DNA of 64,000 bases from Corallochytrium limacisporum. Taxonomy: Eukaryota; Opisthokonta. This document shows positions 22,483 through 34,700 of the stretch, piece by piece. Positions within the stretch are counted from its first letter, which is position 1, and the number at the start of each line of letters is the position of its first letter. Made by a program: the position numbers and the translations under genes. The notes under the pieces were generated by a model. It saw only the letters and a list, made by a program, of their open reading frames with translations. It did not search any database and was not told the origin of the DNA. Where the stretch lies: positions 1 through 64,000 of the forward strand of contig PDIP01000009.1 in the NCBI GenBank assembly GCA_002811645.1, written 5' to 3'.

Positions 22483-22682
22483 TTGCTCACCATATTCCTT
22501 GTTTTGCTACATTAATTCGAATTCATCATCGTCAGTACGTTCATTACATCCGTCTCCTAACCTTTCTCACTCACCAACCACTCGGCTACAGTAAAAATCA
22601 TACACAGATGTATTACGTTACCAACACGTACGTCATTCTTGCAAGCATTTGATCTCTCTTCGGATGGGCCTCGATCTCAGAC

Positions 22683-25600
22683 TCAATTGGTACCGTACGC
22701 CTTACGCGAGGCACGTGAAGATGTCGAGGCCTCCCTTTTCAAGCTCATTGTAGCACTTCCTGCCCCGTTTTGCTCGGTGTCGTTGTCACGCGGACTGTTG
22801 CTGTCGTCCCCATTAATGGACCCTACCGCGTCCCCGTCACAACCGTACGCTACAGCCGTGCCACTACCGCCGCTGTTCATGGTGCGGAGACCTTCCTCCA
22901 CGTCCTCGTCTCCTTCCCCATTTTCCTGTATGTCTGGCGGTGGCCTAACTGGCTCTGTGGGCGGCGTTTCGGTGGGGTCGGCTGTGTTCCGAAGGCTTTG
23001 GGACGAACGGTTGAAAATGCTGCCGAACTTAAGGCCGAGCTTGAAACTCCAGCCCTTCGGTCCCTTGCGCTTTGTAGCTCCGCCCTGGCTCCCACGGCGA
23101 GCCCGGGCCGCTGCCTGGATCTCCGGGTCCATGCGTAGGCGTTCGACTTTGATCAATGGATCCGGGAACATGGAATACGCAATGTCCATGAGTTCTGTAG
23201 GGTCAATGGTGTGCTCTAGGCCTGCCAAAACAATCTTCATTTCCATGTACAGATCAATGAAATTACAGGTAGTCTCGATGTGGCCTCCAATGAGTGCGAA
23301 GATGGCTAATGCAGCCCCAAACATGAGTTCACCCCCGTCCAGGATAATAGCGTCCCACACTCGGAACAGGGCCTCGTCCGGGAGCACATTTGCAAACAGA
23401 CACGGGAACCATTGGCCCGCAAAGATATCCACTGCTAAGGGATCATCGGAGTGGTCGCTATTGGTAGATAGGGCAGCGACGTGCTCGTAGAGAACGGGTA
23501 GGGCCATTTCGAAAAGTCGGTCAAACACCCGCATGTCGACTGCCAGAGCCTCAAGATCTTTGAAAAAGTTCTCTGGCATACGATCTAGAAGGAGTACGAG
23601 GGCAGAGAAGGCAAAGTCAGCATCAAAATCGAACTCAATAAGGAGGCGAGCGGCAATGAAGTTGAAGGACTGACAGTATCCTGTGGACGAGTTGTAGTGA
23701 GCGTAGGCAAAGAGAACCTCAGCAAGAACCTTACGGCCCTTCTCCGTACGGAAGTATTCGTGCGTCGAGGTGCGGTGCAGGTCTTTCTCGATTTGAATGC
23801 GACGGTCGCGATCTGACACTCTGCGGGGGTCATCTTCTGTTTTCATCTTGTCAACCCCATCCTTCTGCGATTGTCCGTGTTCTGCGTCCTCGCCAATCAA
23901 GTTCAGATTATCCTCCGTTGAATTTGCGGGTACCATCAGCTCACCATCTTCAGTGTCCTCTTCCAGTGCACGACCCTTACCTGCAGATATTGTGTCACCA
24001 TTTTCGTGGCCACCGTGACTGTTTCTTTGGCCGTTCATACTACCCACCTCTTCCTCATCAGTGGCAGCGGTATGGCCCGCCTTCTCAACTACCTCCGTGT
24101 CTCCCCCAGGCTTCTCATATTCCTCATCTCCACTTCCGTTCTTTCCCGCAACCTTACCAACGTGGTCCATGGTTTGGTAGTCAGCTGTTTTCATGATGCC
24201 TCCGAATCGATGTTGAATGAGAGTAGTCCAAATCCGTTTACGCCAGCCCCGGGGAATTCCCAATCTCGCAAGTAATCGCACGCTCTCCTCCCACTCATCG
24301 TAGGAGAAGACATGCATAAAGTCACGTTCGTCCTCCTCTTCCTCGCTCTCCTGCTTGGGGATACGCTGGGCCTTGCAGAACATAGGATAGAGCGTTTGAA
24401 GCAGCTGATGGGCGCCATTGATAGATTCAGGGCGCAAAGCATTGCACCATACTCCTTCTTCTGCACACTGCACCTCCTCCTCGAACTCAAAAACGGTGCC
24501 TCCAGCGCCACCGGCCAGGACCTCGGCAAAGCTCTGTCTCAGCACCGATGTACTACCACTAGCCCGTAGACTAGGCTCCAGGTCCAAGGTGCCACCATCG
24601 GATTGCTGCTGCTGCATTGCAGACAAAAATTCCAGTGAATTCGACGGTTTCCGACGGTGGATCTTGCCACTGCCCGAGACAGCCTGGGCACTGTTGACAC
24701 TATGCGTTCGGTGGATGCGCATTTCTTCCGTGGAGTCCCCAGTCTGGCCGTAACCGTCCAAGGAATCCACAGAACGTGACTTGTGAAAAGCCGAGCTTGT
24801 AGCCACTAAATCCGCGTCAGAGCTCCAACGCTCTTCTTTCGAACCATGCCTAAGTGGACTACCAGCCCGTGGTGGTCTGTATGGATCTGATTGGCCTGTT
24901 TGTGAGTTCTTTCCATTGCTCATCATACTTGGAGTGCGACGATGCCGTGACAGATTGCTCATACTCATCAAGATCTTGGTTCTCGTAGTACTGTCATGAG
25001 AGGCCGATGCAGACCGCTTGTGTTGCTTACGATGTGATCCCTTTAGGGGCGCAATGCCGCTCGCCATTTCCGCAATGCGATCCTGTTGACTGTCAGGTGA
25101 CTCACTGAAGCTCAACGGTGAGAACGCCCGCTCCACATCAGAATCACTGAAACGTGTGTTCATGAAGTGAAGGCCATCAACTGCTCGAGGCGGCGGCTGC
25201 TGCTCTGCGTCCACGTGATGATTGTTGCATTTCTTGTCTTCACCGCCTTCTACCTCTTGAATGTCTACGTGTTCTGCTGCCTGTTCGCTACCTTCCTTAT
25301 CTTCCCCCTCCGTTGGAGACTTGAGGACAGAATTAATATCCGACTTTGAACTACCAGACTTAGTAAACAGTCGAGAGATAAAGGACTGGGGCCGCTCAGT
25401 GCCAAGAGCCTTTATGTCTTTCACTCTCTTGTCCTTAGGATCATTTTCGTTTTCAGAATTCTCCATATTATCGTTTTGGTTGGCCTCATTGTTGTCTTTG
25501 TCTACTCCGTGCTCAGCAGCCCGCTGCTGATCCGTGCCTTCTTTTGTCTCTGTTTGTTCCTCAGTATCCGGAATGTCACTGGTGTTGTCACCAACTTCCT

Positions 25601-26000
25601 CCTCAACGTTTTCTGTGATAGGAGTTCGCTGACTATCGTTGTCTCCGTCGCCAGTGTTCTGTCGCCGCCACTTGAGCCAGGACATCCGCCAGCCTGATGA
25701 CCGGCGCTGACCTTCATCCACACTTGGGGTTGCGCTCGCAGTTTCCGAGACATCACCGGCAGACAAGTCTACCTTTTCTACCGTTGAGTCAGCGCGGGCA
25801 TCTTGCTCGCTACTCATGCGCGGGGATTTGCCCTCAACCGGTGAATTGGGCTGCTCTGTTGATGTGGTTGGCTTTGGCTTCACTACAGTGAGCACTGCCT
25901 TAGCAAAAGCCTCTAGCAACTGGTCCCGATCCAGTTCCCCATGCTCACCGGCCTTGTTCCGGAGCCAGACCTCGAGGTCTGCCTGTAGTTCCCGGTCCAT
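22683..26000 (-). CDS. TBC-domain Rab GTPase-activating protein
   Basis: This 1105-residue protein has a C-terminal TBC domain (about residues 575-955) that would stimulate GTP hydrolysis by a Rab in membrane traffic. The arginine finger lies in IQIEKDLHRT (near 733-742) and the glutamine finger in GYCQSFNF (near 773). Both catalytic residues are present, so it should be active. The core resembles TBC1D2/TBC1D8-type domains. Two oddities stand out: an acidic low-complexity insertion of about 120 residues between the first TBC helix and the arginine finger, and about 550 serine- and glutamate-rich, probably disordered, N-terminal residues. The Rab substrate is unknown. The gene converges with DUSP11 and diverges from PITHD1. 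Confidence 0.9.
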   Translation of the reverse strand: MDRELQADLEVWLRNKAGEHGELDRDQLLEAFAKAVLTVVKPKPTTSTEQPNSPVEGKSPRMSSEQDARADSTVEKVDLSAGDVSETASATPSVDEGQRRSSGWRMSWLKWRRQNTGDGDNDSQRTPITENVEEEVGDNTSDIPDTEEQTETKEGTDQQRAAEHGVDKDNNEANQNDNMENSENENDPKDKRVKDIKALGTERPQSFISRLFTKSGSSKSDINSVLKSPTEGEDKEGSEQAAEHVDIQEVEGGEDKKCNNHHVDAEQQPPPRAVDGLHFMNTRFSDSDVERAFSPLSFSESPDSQQDRIAEMASGIAPLKGSHRKQHKRSASASHDSTTRTKILMSMSNLSRHRRTPSMMSNGKNSQTGQSDPYRPPRAGSPLRHGSKEERWSSDADLVATSSAFHKSRSVDSLDGYGQTGDSTEEMRIHRTHSVNSAQAVSGSGKIHRRKPSNSLEFLSAMQQQQSDGGTLDLEPSLRASGSTSVLRQSFAEVLAGGAGGTVFEFEEEVQCAEEGVWCNALRPESINGAHQLLQTLYPMFCKAQRIPKQESEEEEDERDFMHVFSYDEWEESVRLLARLGIPRGWRKRIWTTLIQHRFGGIMKTADYQTMDHVGKVAGKNGSGDEEYEKPGGDTEVVEKAGHTAATDEEEVGSMNGQRNSHGGHENGDTISAGKGRALEEDTEDGELMVPANSTEDNLNLIGEDAEHGQSQKDGVDKMKTEDDPRRVSDRDRRIQIEKDLHRTSTHEYFRTEKGRKVLAEVLFAYAHYNSSTGYCQSFNFIAARLLIEFDFDADFAFSALVLLLDRMPENFFKDLEALAVDMRVFDRLFEMALPVLYEHVAALSTNSDHSDDPLAVDIFAGQWFPCLFANVLPDEALFRVWDAIILDGGELMFGAALAIFALIGGHIETTCNFIDLYMEMKIVLAGLEHTIDPTELMDIAYSMFPDPLIKVERLRMDPEIQAAARARRGSQGGATKRKGPKGWSFKLGLKFGSIFNRSSQSLRNTADPTETPPTEPVRPPPDIQENGEGDEDVEEGLRTMNSGGSGTAVAYGCDGDAVGSINGDDSNSPRDNDTEQNGAGSATMSLKREASTSSRASRKAYGTN

Positions 26001-26571
26001 TTCTTAAATCTAGATGTGCTGGCTATGAATTTAGGCCCAACAACTGGGCAGAAAATTTGGTCTATAGAGATGTCATTTCTTTACGTTTCCATTCTGGTGT
26101 GTTTTTCTTACGTCTTGGTTGACTGCGCACCTCACTCAAAACCGGTTCGCATTTGGCGCATAATGCATGGAACTCTTGTGAACACTGTCCAATACTTATC
26201 AAAGTACCTGCATGCTCCGGTACCACCATAACGTTTTCATGTTGTTTCGATCTCAACAGTCAATGCCTAGCGTCAACGTCTCTGGGAAAACATGCAATCC
26301 CACTCAAACCCATGCACATAATCCACAAAAACACAGAAACATCCGTGACACAACTGAAGGCTGTCTCGGCCCGAAGCATAATAAAACAACTGGCTCTGTC
26401 CCGGACCGGACCGGGGCTGCGCGCTGAGCGCGAAGATTTATGGACTGTTGCGGAGAACGGGGAGGGGCTACGGCGCCTGCTGCTTGTGCGGTGTGGGCAA
26501 CCCCAAGCCAAAAGCAACTGCCAGTACTCGACGAATTTGGAACCACTTTGTGATAGTCAGTGCCCCCCCCC

Positions 26572-26789
26572 NNNNNNNNNNNNNNNNNNNNNNNNNNNNN
26601 NNNNNNNNNNNNNNNNNNNNNNNNNNNNNNNNNNNNNNNNNNNNNNNNNNNNNNNNNNNNNNNNNNNNNNNNNNNNNNNNNNNNNNNNNNNNNNNNNNNN
26701 NNNNNNNNNNNNNNNNNNNNNNNNNNNNNNNNNNNNNNNNNNNNNNNNNNNNNNNNNNNNNNNNNNNNNNNNNNNNNNNNNNNNNNNNN
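26572..26789. other. Assembly gap (218 N)
   Basis: The gap starts immediately after a C9 run, consistent with a failure to sequence through poly-C. Confidence 1.
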
Positions 26790-26865
26790 ACTAAAGGGCT
26801 CCCCTTCCTCTCCGGACCCACCCCCACCCCCCCCGCGGCCTTGAAGCGGTTGGGAGCCCTTTAGT
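26790..26865. repeat. Perfect 14-bp inverted repeat
   Basis: ACTAAAGGGCTCCC at 26790-26803 is the exact reverse complement of GGGAGCCCTTTAGT at 26852-26865. The 48-base C-rich loop includes a C8 run. It abuts the assembly gap, so further structure may be hidden. It could be a hairpin, a protein-binding pair or a terminal repeat. Confidence 0.85.
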
Positions 26866-27825
26866 CTGTAACCTTTACCTGTTAGCCTCCCAATTTCCTT
26901 TAATTTTTTTTTCTTCGTATTGGATCTTGGACGCATTTTTTTATTGTCCGCTTGCGTATATATGGTCCACACCAGCCCTGCAACTGCAAAAGCCGCCGCA
27001 ATACCAATCGATGGCAGCAGAGTGAGACCCGTTCGGGCGGGAGGCGGTTCTATAATAAACAAATTGATTTTGTGATATACCCCCTGCCCCGGTTCAATTT
27101 TGAAGACCGACTTTGTCAGACAGTCTCTGTCCGGTTTCCCCCTCGTTTACCGCTGTGCGGGTTGCTCGCTGTGGGCCTGAGAAATTTTTTACCCCCCCTC
27201 CCCTCCCCTCCCCACATTGATGCTGCCCTCCTCCTGCACCCCCTCTGTCTCCCCGGGGTGGTTGTTCCACAAAACGCACCACCGTCCAAAACCACCGGGT
27301 TCTACCCCCCCCTCGCACTATCTGCGCTCCCACCCGGGCGGGCCCCTTCCCGGAAAACTGGATCCTCTCCCCAACCCCCCCCCAGCGGCCCAAAGCGTGG
27401 TGTAGAGGGCACGACTGGCTTGCTTTCCCATAAATAGACTCCCGCCCACAGAGGTGGAGCAATTAGGACGAATGAGGAGGGAAACTTCACTGCTCTCAGT
27501 AAGGCGGTGGTAGTGAATGTACCATGAAGTGCGGCTGGATTCCATCCCCACCGTTCGGACGGTGAGGTTGGCAGCAACCGGGCGGTAGGTGCTGCGTAAA
27601 AGGGGACAAAAGGCCACAAAGCATTCCTGTCCGCGCCAACATTGATACCGCGGGTGGGTGCAGTGACCCAAAGTTTGAGGATCGGGGAAGTCAGACAGGG
27701 GTCTAAGACCTAGTATGATGTATTTGTAATTGGTAGTTCAATGAGGCGTCTAGGTTTTGAATAAATTGCTTTTCACAATAGTTCGGAGAGATTGAAGGAA
27801 ATCGAACCAAAACGTGCATACAAGA

Positions 27826-28500
27826 ATGTCTCACGGGCACAGCCATAGCGGAGGCTGCAGCGGCGGAGGCGGTCATGGGCACAGCCACGGTGGTGGTTCG
27901 CATGGTCATTCCCATGACGATCCTGAGCGAGGATTTGCCGTCTTTTTGCGGCAGTACATTGATTTTCCCAAGGTGCGAGCAATGAACGAAGCAGAGGACG
28001 GTTCTGCCAAGACCATATTCCGCCCCTGGGAGGAGCGCATAACTGGTGAGGGGGAGGTGGAGAGCGACGTAGACGAAGAGCTTTTGATCTATGTTCCCTT
28101 CACTGGTGAAGTGACACTAAAATCCATTGCACTGCTGGCAGAGGCAGGAGATAAACATCCTTCAACGATGAAGGTCTTCATTAACCGCGATGACATCGAC
28201 TTTGGAGTAGCGCAAGATCTGCAGCCCTTGCAAAGCTGGGATCTTGTGAACCAGGGTACCGACGTGCTGGAATACGAGACAAGCATTACGAAATTCAAGA
28301 ACGTGCACTCCCTGACTTTCTATTTCCCAGATAACAACGGAGCGGAGACGACGAAACTGCGCTTCATTGGGTTGAAGGGCATCTTCCACAAGGTAACCCG
28401 GGACACGATCATTACTACTGTCTACGAGGCGAGTGCGAATCCAGCAGATCACAAGGCCGAGTCTGACAAGTTAATGGGCGGACCGAACAGCGTATCATAA
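27826..28500 (+). CDS. PITHD1: PITH domain-containing protein 1
   Basis: This 224-residue homologue of PITHD1 is a small cytosolic protein built on the PITH domain, a fold named for proteasome-interacting thioredoxin. The N-terminus starts MSHGHSHSGG and is Gly/His-rich, as in animal PITHD1. The domain follows with RPWEERIT, VESDVDEELLIYVPFTG, HPSTMKVF, TKLRFIGLKG and the diagnostic C-terminal YEASANPADH. I place the start at the ATG at 27826 because it matches the family start. An in-frame GTG 12 bases upstream should be ignored. The exact cellular role of the family is not settled; proteasome association is the usual suggestion. It converges on POLG with a 239-base gap. Confidence 0.95.
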   Translation: MSHGHSHSGGCSGGGGHGHSHGGGSHGHSHDDPERGFAVFLRQYIDFPKVRAMNEAEDGSAKTIFRPWEERITGEGEVESDVDEELLIYVPFTGEVTLKSIALLAEAGDKHPSTMKVFINRDDIDFGVAQDLQPLQSWDLVNQGTDVLEYETSITKFKNVHSLTFYFPDNNGAETTKLRFIGLKGIFHKVTRDTIITTVYEASANPADHKAESDKLMGGPNSVS

Positions 28501-28739
28501 TACGTTGGTCGTTGGGACTACCACAATCGCACTACGAGTACAGACAGTGTCGGCCTCGTATTAGTCAGTACTTCAAGAACTCCGGGATCAGCATAGTCTC
28601 CGACTGGGTAAGTTCCACAAAGCCTTTCGCAGGTAAATACAGTCCTAGGCCAATGCCATATGTATTGCACAGTGGCCCCATGTAAATCTTGCTCTTTAAT
28701 TTTTAGCTACAGTCGTATTACCGCTCAAAAGTCCGCCGG

Positions 28740-31700
28740 TCAAGGCCACTGCTGGCGCTCAGCCGCCGTCGATGAAGTCTCCTTAGAAGCCCCTTCGCCT
28801 TCGGATTCGGGCATCATCGTCAGTGGCTGTCGCATGGCGGAGGCCTCCGCGTCGTAGGCCCCGCGAAGCTGTGTCTTGCGCATCGCAAGCCAGCGCTGCC
28901 GGAGGCGCTCTCCAGGCGTCAGCGATCGTTGGTCCTCCTGCAGCTGTGCTTGCGGCGCTGATCCCTGCCAAGAGCTTGGATTCAGCACCGCCTCCAAAGT
29001 GTCTCGCGCCTTTGTGTGCAGTGGCAGGTCGCGGATCCACGCATCCCATTCGCGCTCCATCATCGGTGCCAGAGTCTTGAGCGATGATTCAGGTGTATCT
29101 GTCTGCGACGACGCAATAACATTGAGGAAGTCTTCACGAATGCGGACTTGACGCAGATCATCGTCAGTACTCGAAAGGATGTCCACGATGTCCTCGTCAG
29201 TGAGCGGCGCAAACTGGCGCATCCACGCGTCGGAGGAACGCATCACTGTTGCTGCACGAGCGGCGACCAATGATCCACATATGCGGCCGCCGGTGTCGTC
29301 CACAGTTGATGCTGCAGCAACAAATTCTGGTGCGTCGTAGCCCTGGACATTGAATTCACGTGAGGCTCGGAGTCCAGCACCGGTGACCGCCGTATTCTTT
29401 GCGTCAACCATTGGATCCAGCCAATCCATCGGCGCGTGGCCGGCACCAGGCACTAAAGACAGGCCGTCACCAGCATTGTTTACGCGCGGATGGCGATGCA
29501 GGGCAGCTGACATTGTTGGTGTTAGGAGCTCTTGAGGCTCCCTGCGTTCGCGTTTGAGGAAGTAGCCAAGGCGGAACAGCAACAGCTTAAGACGGTCCAA
29601 TTCATCCCGGTTAAAGGGCATCCTGATACCTTTCACTGTCTCCAGATGCTCGAACAAAACGGTACCAAACCGCGACAGACGATCATCCTGCCATGCATCC
29701 CAGAGTGTTTCTTTGATGTCCGCGTCCTCTAGCACCTCACCGAAGCGTTCTGGCTCCCAAGGAAACCGGCCATAGAGCGCGATGGCTTCGCTGTAGACAT
29801 CTCGCACGAGGCGCCTGAACTCGAGCTCGGCATTGGCCTTCCGCAGAATGATCAGTTCGTTGGCATGGGCGTCCGGCCCAGCATCGTCCATGTTGTTGAC
29901 ATGGCCCGGCTTGGAGAGAGTCATCACCCAGTCCAGCGGTGACAGAGTGGCTGCCTGTAGGTGGTCCAGGTCCGGACCACCTCCAGCTTCGGCGTCGGTC
30001 ATATCCGCATGCCACAGTTCATCTGCAATGGACTGTTGGGCATACTGGGCAGCAAGTTTGTCCACAAAGTTCTCCTCCCAGCGAAGATACTGGTCTAGCA
30101 CTTCGTCGTAACGTTGCAGATAAAGGTCAGGTTCCAGTATGGTCTCCCCCGCAGGCATGTCCTTCCAATGGCGTGGCAGCTTGAATGGTGCGCCGGGCAA
30201 TGGCCAGACGTCCGGATCGACGTTTGGCATAAACGGACGAGTATCTTCCGTGGTGTTGAGATAGACATTCTCAAACTGGTGCCACCTATGGGCAACGTTA
30301 AGTTCGTGTCGTCGGCGATCTTCTTTCGATACAAGCGATCCACCAGTCATGGCACAAAGTTCGTGAACGTTTAAACTCACACCATGTGGAACTGGGTACG
30401 GATTGGACGGAGTAAGAGCGTCGTCGTCTGGTTCCTTACGAATGCAATGGTCAATATCTACACCAGAGAAGAAGGCAGCGGCCAGGGGCAGGTCCTGCAT
30501 GCCGAGTTTGAATGCAAACATGGCTCTGACATGCAGATTAGTGGCCTGCATGGCCATAGCACATCGCAAGGAATCCTCTTGATGACACAGAAAGCGCACT
30601 TCGTCGTGGATGGAAATGGCAAAGCGACCCTGAATATCATATTCTTCGAAGAGCCAGCGCATGTTGACCAGCATTAGGTGCAGGTAGTCCACCGCAGACG
30701 ATTGGACTACCCAATTGATACGAGACGTGGAGAACGAGCCCTCCAACACACCCGTCAGCCGCTCTGGTTCCAGAGTGTTGGACACCTTGACATCCAGCAC
30801 AGGGGTCACACCGTGCTCCATGGCAATGTTTTCCAGGGCTGTAAACATTTGAGACTCCGTCCCACCCTCGTATTTCATATCCAAGGGCTCATCCAAGATT
30901 GTCTCGCCCGGGTCCGGAAAGAAGTCCTCATCGATGTACGTTCTGGAAATCCCGTCTAAGAAGTAGCGTGTGCCCTTGGTCTCGCTGTAGAGCTTCTCGG
31001 CTCGGGCCTTGATTTCATCTTTGGATGCGCGTGTGTTGAAACGTCGCAGGAGTTGCACTGCAAAGCTCGGACCCGCACCATAGATACGCGCGTAGTTCAG
31101 AATCTTTGCTTCATCACGCGAGATACCGGCTAGGGCGGCCGTAACCGAGTGCAAGTCGGTCTTGTTGGACTTTTTGCCCTGCAGGGTCATCCATGAGAAG
31201 GGAGTAACGCCCGAGGTACGAGAATCCCAAGAATCGCCGATGATACTGGCAATCCACAGTTCCTGACTGTCCACATCGGCACCCACAAAGTTCCAACCGG
31301 GCGGTGCGATGACCTGGCACTTGAGCTCGCTGCCGATGCGATTGAATTTGGGAGCTGTGGCGGTCATCCAGAGCGGCTCCACCGCACGGCGAGTCACCGT
31401 CCCGTGCGGAATCAGACTGGGCAAGATCGCACCGCTCACTTTGTTGGTGACTGGACTGTCTCGGGGATCGATACCCTCAAAATTATCCCGGTCCATTTTA
31501 AAGCGATTGTCCAAATTCCAGATTACAAATTGATCCTCTAATCGCTCCACAAACTTCTCCCAGAAACTCACCAGGTTGGCAATTTCCACGACACGGATGA
31601 GCGACTCCTGCGCGTTGTCACTAGTGAGATCTCCTTTCTCAATCATGCTCACCACATTGCCACTGAGCGGCTTCGCTACGTTCTTGTTCATGCCTTCTTT

Positions 31701-34700
31701 GTGCGGAAAGCGGAAGGCCATGAGGAGGTCAGTTTCTTTGCTGAGACGCGACACCCAATAAGGATCCTGATGAGTGATCCGTTCATACTCATCTCGATTC
31801 TGGGCCCGTTTCTCCCAGTACCATCCGAACCTCGCGTCGTATTTGAGTGGACTGCCCATGTACCGCAGTTTCATGAGGTACGGTAGGTTGTGGGTCTGCA
31901 GGGTGACCACAGGTCGGTTTAATCCGTCCCGATCAAGAGTACGAAACCACCTTGGAAGCCGGTTCTCCATTGGACTCCGCAACTTTGGTTCTGCCTTGAA
32001 GGTACCATCCAAGTTGAACTTCGCCTGGGTGTAGTGCATGGTGTCCGTATCCCAGTTGAGGTTCTTGAGCCAAGGATCATTTTCAGGCCGATCATGCCAG
32101 TGTTCCCGGACGACCTTGAGGGCCACAGCGCGAAGCAATTCGTCGGATTCGGCCATGAGTGCTTCGTACAAGGAGGAACATCGCATGATATAATCATCCC
32201 AAGCCTCATTGATGGGTAGATATGCACTAGCAAGTTCAGTTAGACCTACGAGGGATACTGGATGGGGACATTTTGTGATCCAGAGGGGCCACATTACCTG
32301 CATAATCTCATGGGTAGCCTTAACATCACTGGCGCAGTATTTCATTGCCTTCTGGAAGTTATCCCACACATCCCAAACGTGACCATCAACAAACAAATCA
32401 CGAGTCTCCTTCTTCAACTGCTCACCACAATACAGTTCATAAATCGCGGCCAAACTGGCACCGGATGATGCATCTGCCCAAGGACCATGATCGTCATTGT
32501 TGGTGTTGGGCTTGATACCCATTTCTCGAACAAGGGCCTCGTCATACAATTCGGGATTGTGTATCTCCCGTTTCTTCTTCTCAAGATCCGGGATTTCACT
32601 GGAGACTTCCTCTATGGCGTCTTCGGTCCGTGACAAGTCCAGTACGTCTTCTGCACTCGATGCAAACTCGTCTGACTCTTCAGCTTCCCCCAAGGAGGTT
32701 CCTCCGCCCAATGCCGGCTCTTGGAATTCGGAAGCGGATTCCGAGCCAGATTCGAGGCCGTGTTCAGCGCTCTTCATCATCATGTCAGCCAATCCCTCTG
32801 CGTCTATGTCCAGTTCAAAGTCGGCACCTCCGAAATGCCCAAACTCTGCCACTGCCGCAGCTTCCATATGGGAGACCGATTTGATGGGCTTTTGTGAACC
32901 TGATCTTTGCTTTAGTGGCCCAATAAAAGGAAATGTTCTCTTCGCGATTTCGGCTTCCTCTTCTGGTTTCATGTACTTCACTGTGTTGTTCATGTGCTTC
33001 GCTTTTAAAGCAATTTGTTGGGTGCTGAGCCCGCCAACACAAAAGTGCATACTGAGGGTGTCTAGGAATCGGTACCGCGACCGGTAGATGTTGTATTCCT
33101 CATGAACGCGGGCCCGATCAAAGGTGACGTTGTGACCAATCACCACACACTCATTTCTGCCATCCTCAGGGTCAAAGTCAGACTGACTACTGTGTTCTCC
33201 CAAGCGAATAAGATCAAATTCACGCCGAAATCGTTGGCCAGCCTCCAATTCGTAAAAGGATTCAACTGTGGGACGTGTCTTCATGGCCAGCTTCTCCGAA
33301 CACCACGAATACCAGTAGTCCTTTGACAGCGCAACCGCCAATGCGGGACCCTGTCCCTCCGCCATCATTACTTCCACATCGAAAATGATCGCTTTTTCTC
33401 GTGGAAGTTCATCGAAGTGGGACCAAGATCCGTCCTTATTGTAGCGGGTCCAGCCCGCTATCTGTGCCCACTTTGTGGGCATCTCAGGTGCGTCATTGCG
33501 AATCAAATCCTCAATGCGCCAGCGCATTGGTTTTGAGTAGCGTTCCCCGATCTGAAAAAAGTGTTCACCAATGTTGTTACCCTCCAATCCCGGCATTTTG
33601 ATGTTTGGGATCTTCATGGGCGGAGGAATGGATTCCGGGAAGTACTTGAAGGTCCTTTCTCGATACTTTCTATGTTTCTCCGGATCATCTTCGCCGTCAA
33701 CCTTGAACTGGTGACCAGGTCCGAAGGCAGCCCGCCGCAGGAAGGTGGGTAACATCTGAATGTGAGTTGGGTTACGACGTGGCTCCTCGTCAAGCTTGGG
33801 CTCTAGTGCCTCCTTAACACACATGTCATATCCTTCCCAGCCCGGTTCGATCCATCGATCTCTCACCGCCTGTGTGGGGTTGCCGGCATAAGGAAACAGG
33901 TCTCCATACACTGAGCCATTGATAATTTGACTGGCATCGCAGCCGTAGATCTCGGGTAGCAGTTCAGGCCGATCATCCTCACAAATGAAGTCAATTGGCA
34001 GCTGATGGAGCTCAGCCAGCTCGGTAGCTCTTCTGAATGACAGTGGCTCTAAAGGTATTTCTTCTAAATTTTTGAACTTCGTGTCATTAGTTGCTGTGAA
34101 CATTAGCAATTCCGTCAGCGATCGAAGCAGGTCTGGTTCTTCCTGCCAAGGCTGATGGATAGGTCGCCTCTGCAATGGATACCATTGGTCCTCTATACGT
34201 TTGATCCTTGGCGGCGCGTAGGGTTTCGGCAAGAACGGATCCCTTCCACCGCTGCGCTTCTCAATATCTTGCAGACCACAACCAGGTACTTCGAAAGCGG
34301 CCGGCTTGTCGCTGTCCTCAAATGTGAGAGCGGGTCCTGAGTTCGGATTCTCCGGGACAATTCGAGGGAGCATTTCCTGATCTGCCAGCATGTTCCCATC
34401 CTTATCCATGATGATTCGCCCATCTCCGTATTCAAAGTACTGGGCGGCACCCTCCACGTTGCTCGTTTTCATGTAGTCATCGATGGCCTCTGACCACTCC
34501 GTGACGAGTGAATCGTAAGGGTATCTCATCTCCAAGCGCGCATAATCCGAAGCATACCACTTGGCTAGTTCATCGTCTCGCATTCTGTACAGCTTTTCTA
34601 ATTCCTTAGAATCAAGGTTGATTACTCGATGCCTCTCTTTCGGCGCAGGGGGGATCTTGTACCGACGTTTTGGTTTCTCACCCTCTCGTGGTTCGGCTAG

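Larger units (their letters stand above)
26001..27825. other. Divergent intergenic region TBC/PITHD1
   Basis: 1.8 kb shared promoter region with an N gap (26572-26789). A perfect 14-bp inverted repeat (26790-26803 / 26852-26865) sits directly after the gap. C tracts occur at 26563, 26827, 27305 and 27375. No gene is seen. Confidence 0.6.

Noticed and set aside
26304-27062. ORFs running through the 26.6-kb N gap
   Set aside because: Much of the frame is N; flanking residues show no domain. The same applies to the frames across the other two gaps.
27814-27825. Upstream GTG start for PITHD1
   Set aside because: Eukaryotic start is expected to be ATG; the ATG at 27826 gives the conserved MSHGHSH family N-terminus.
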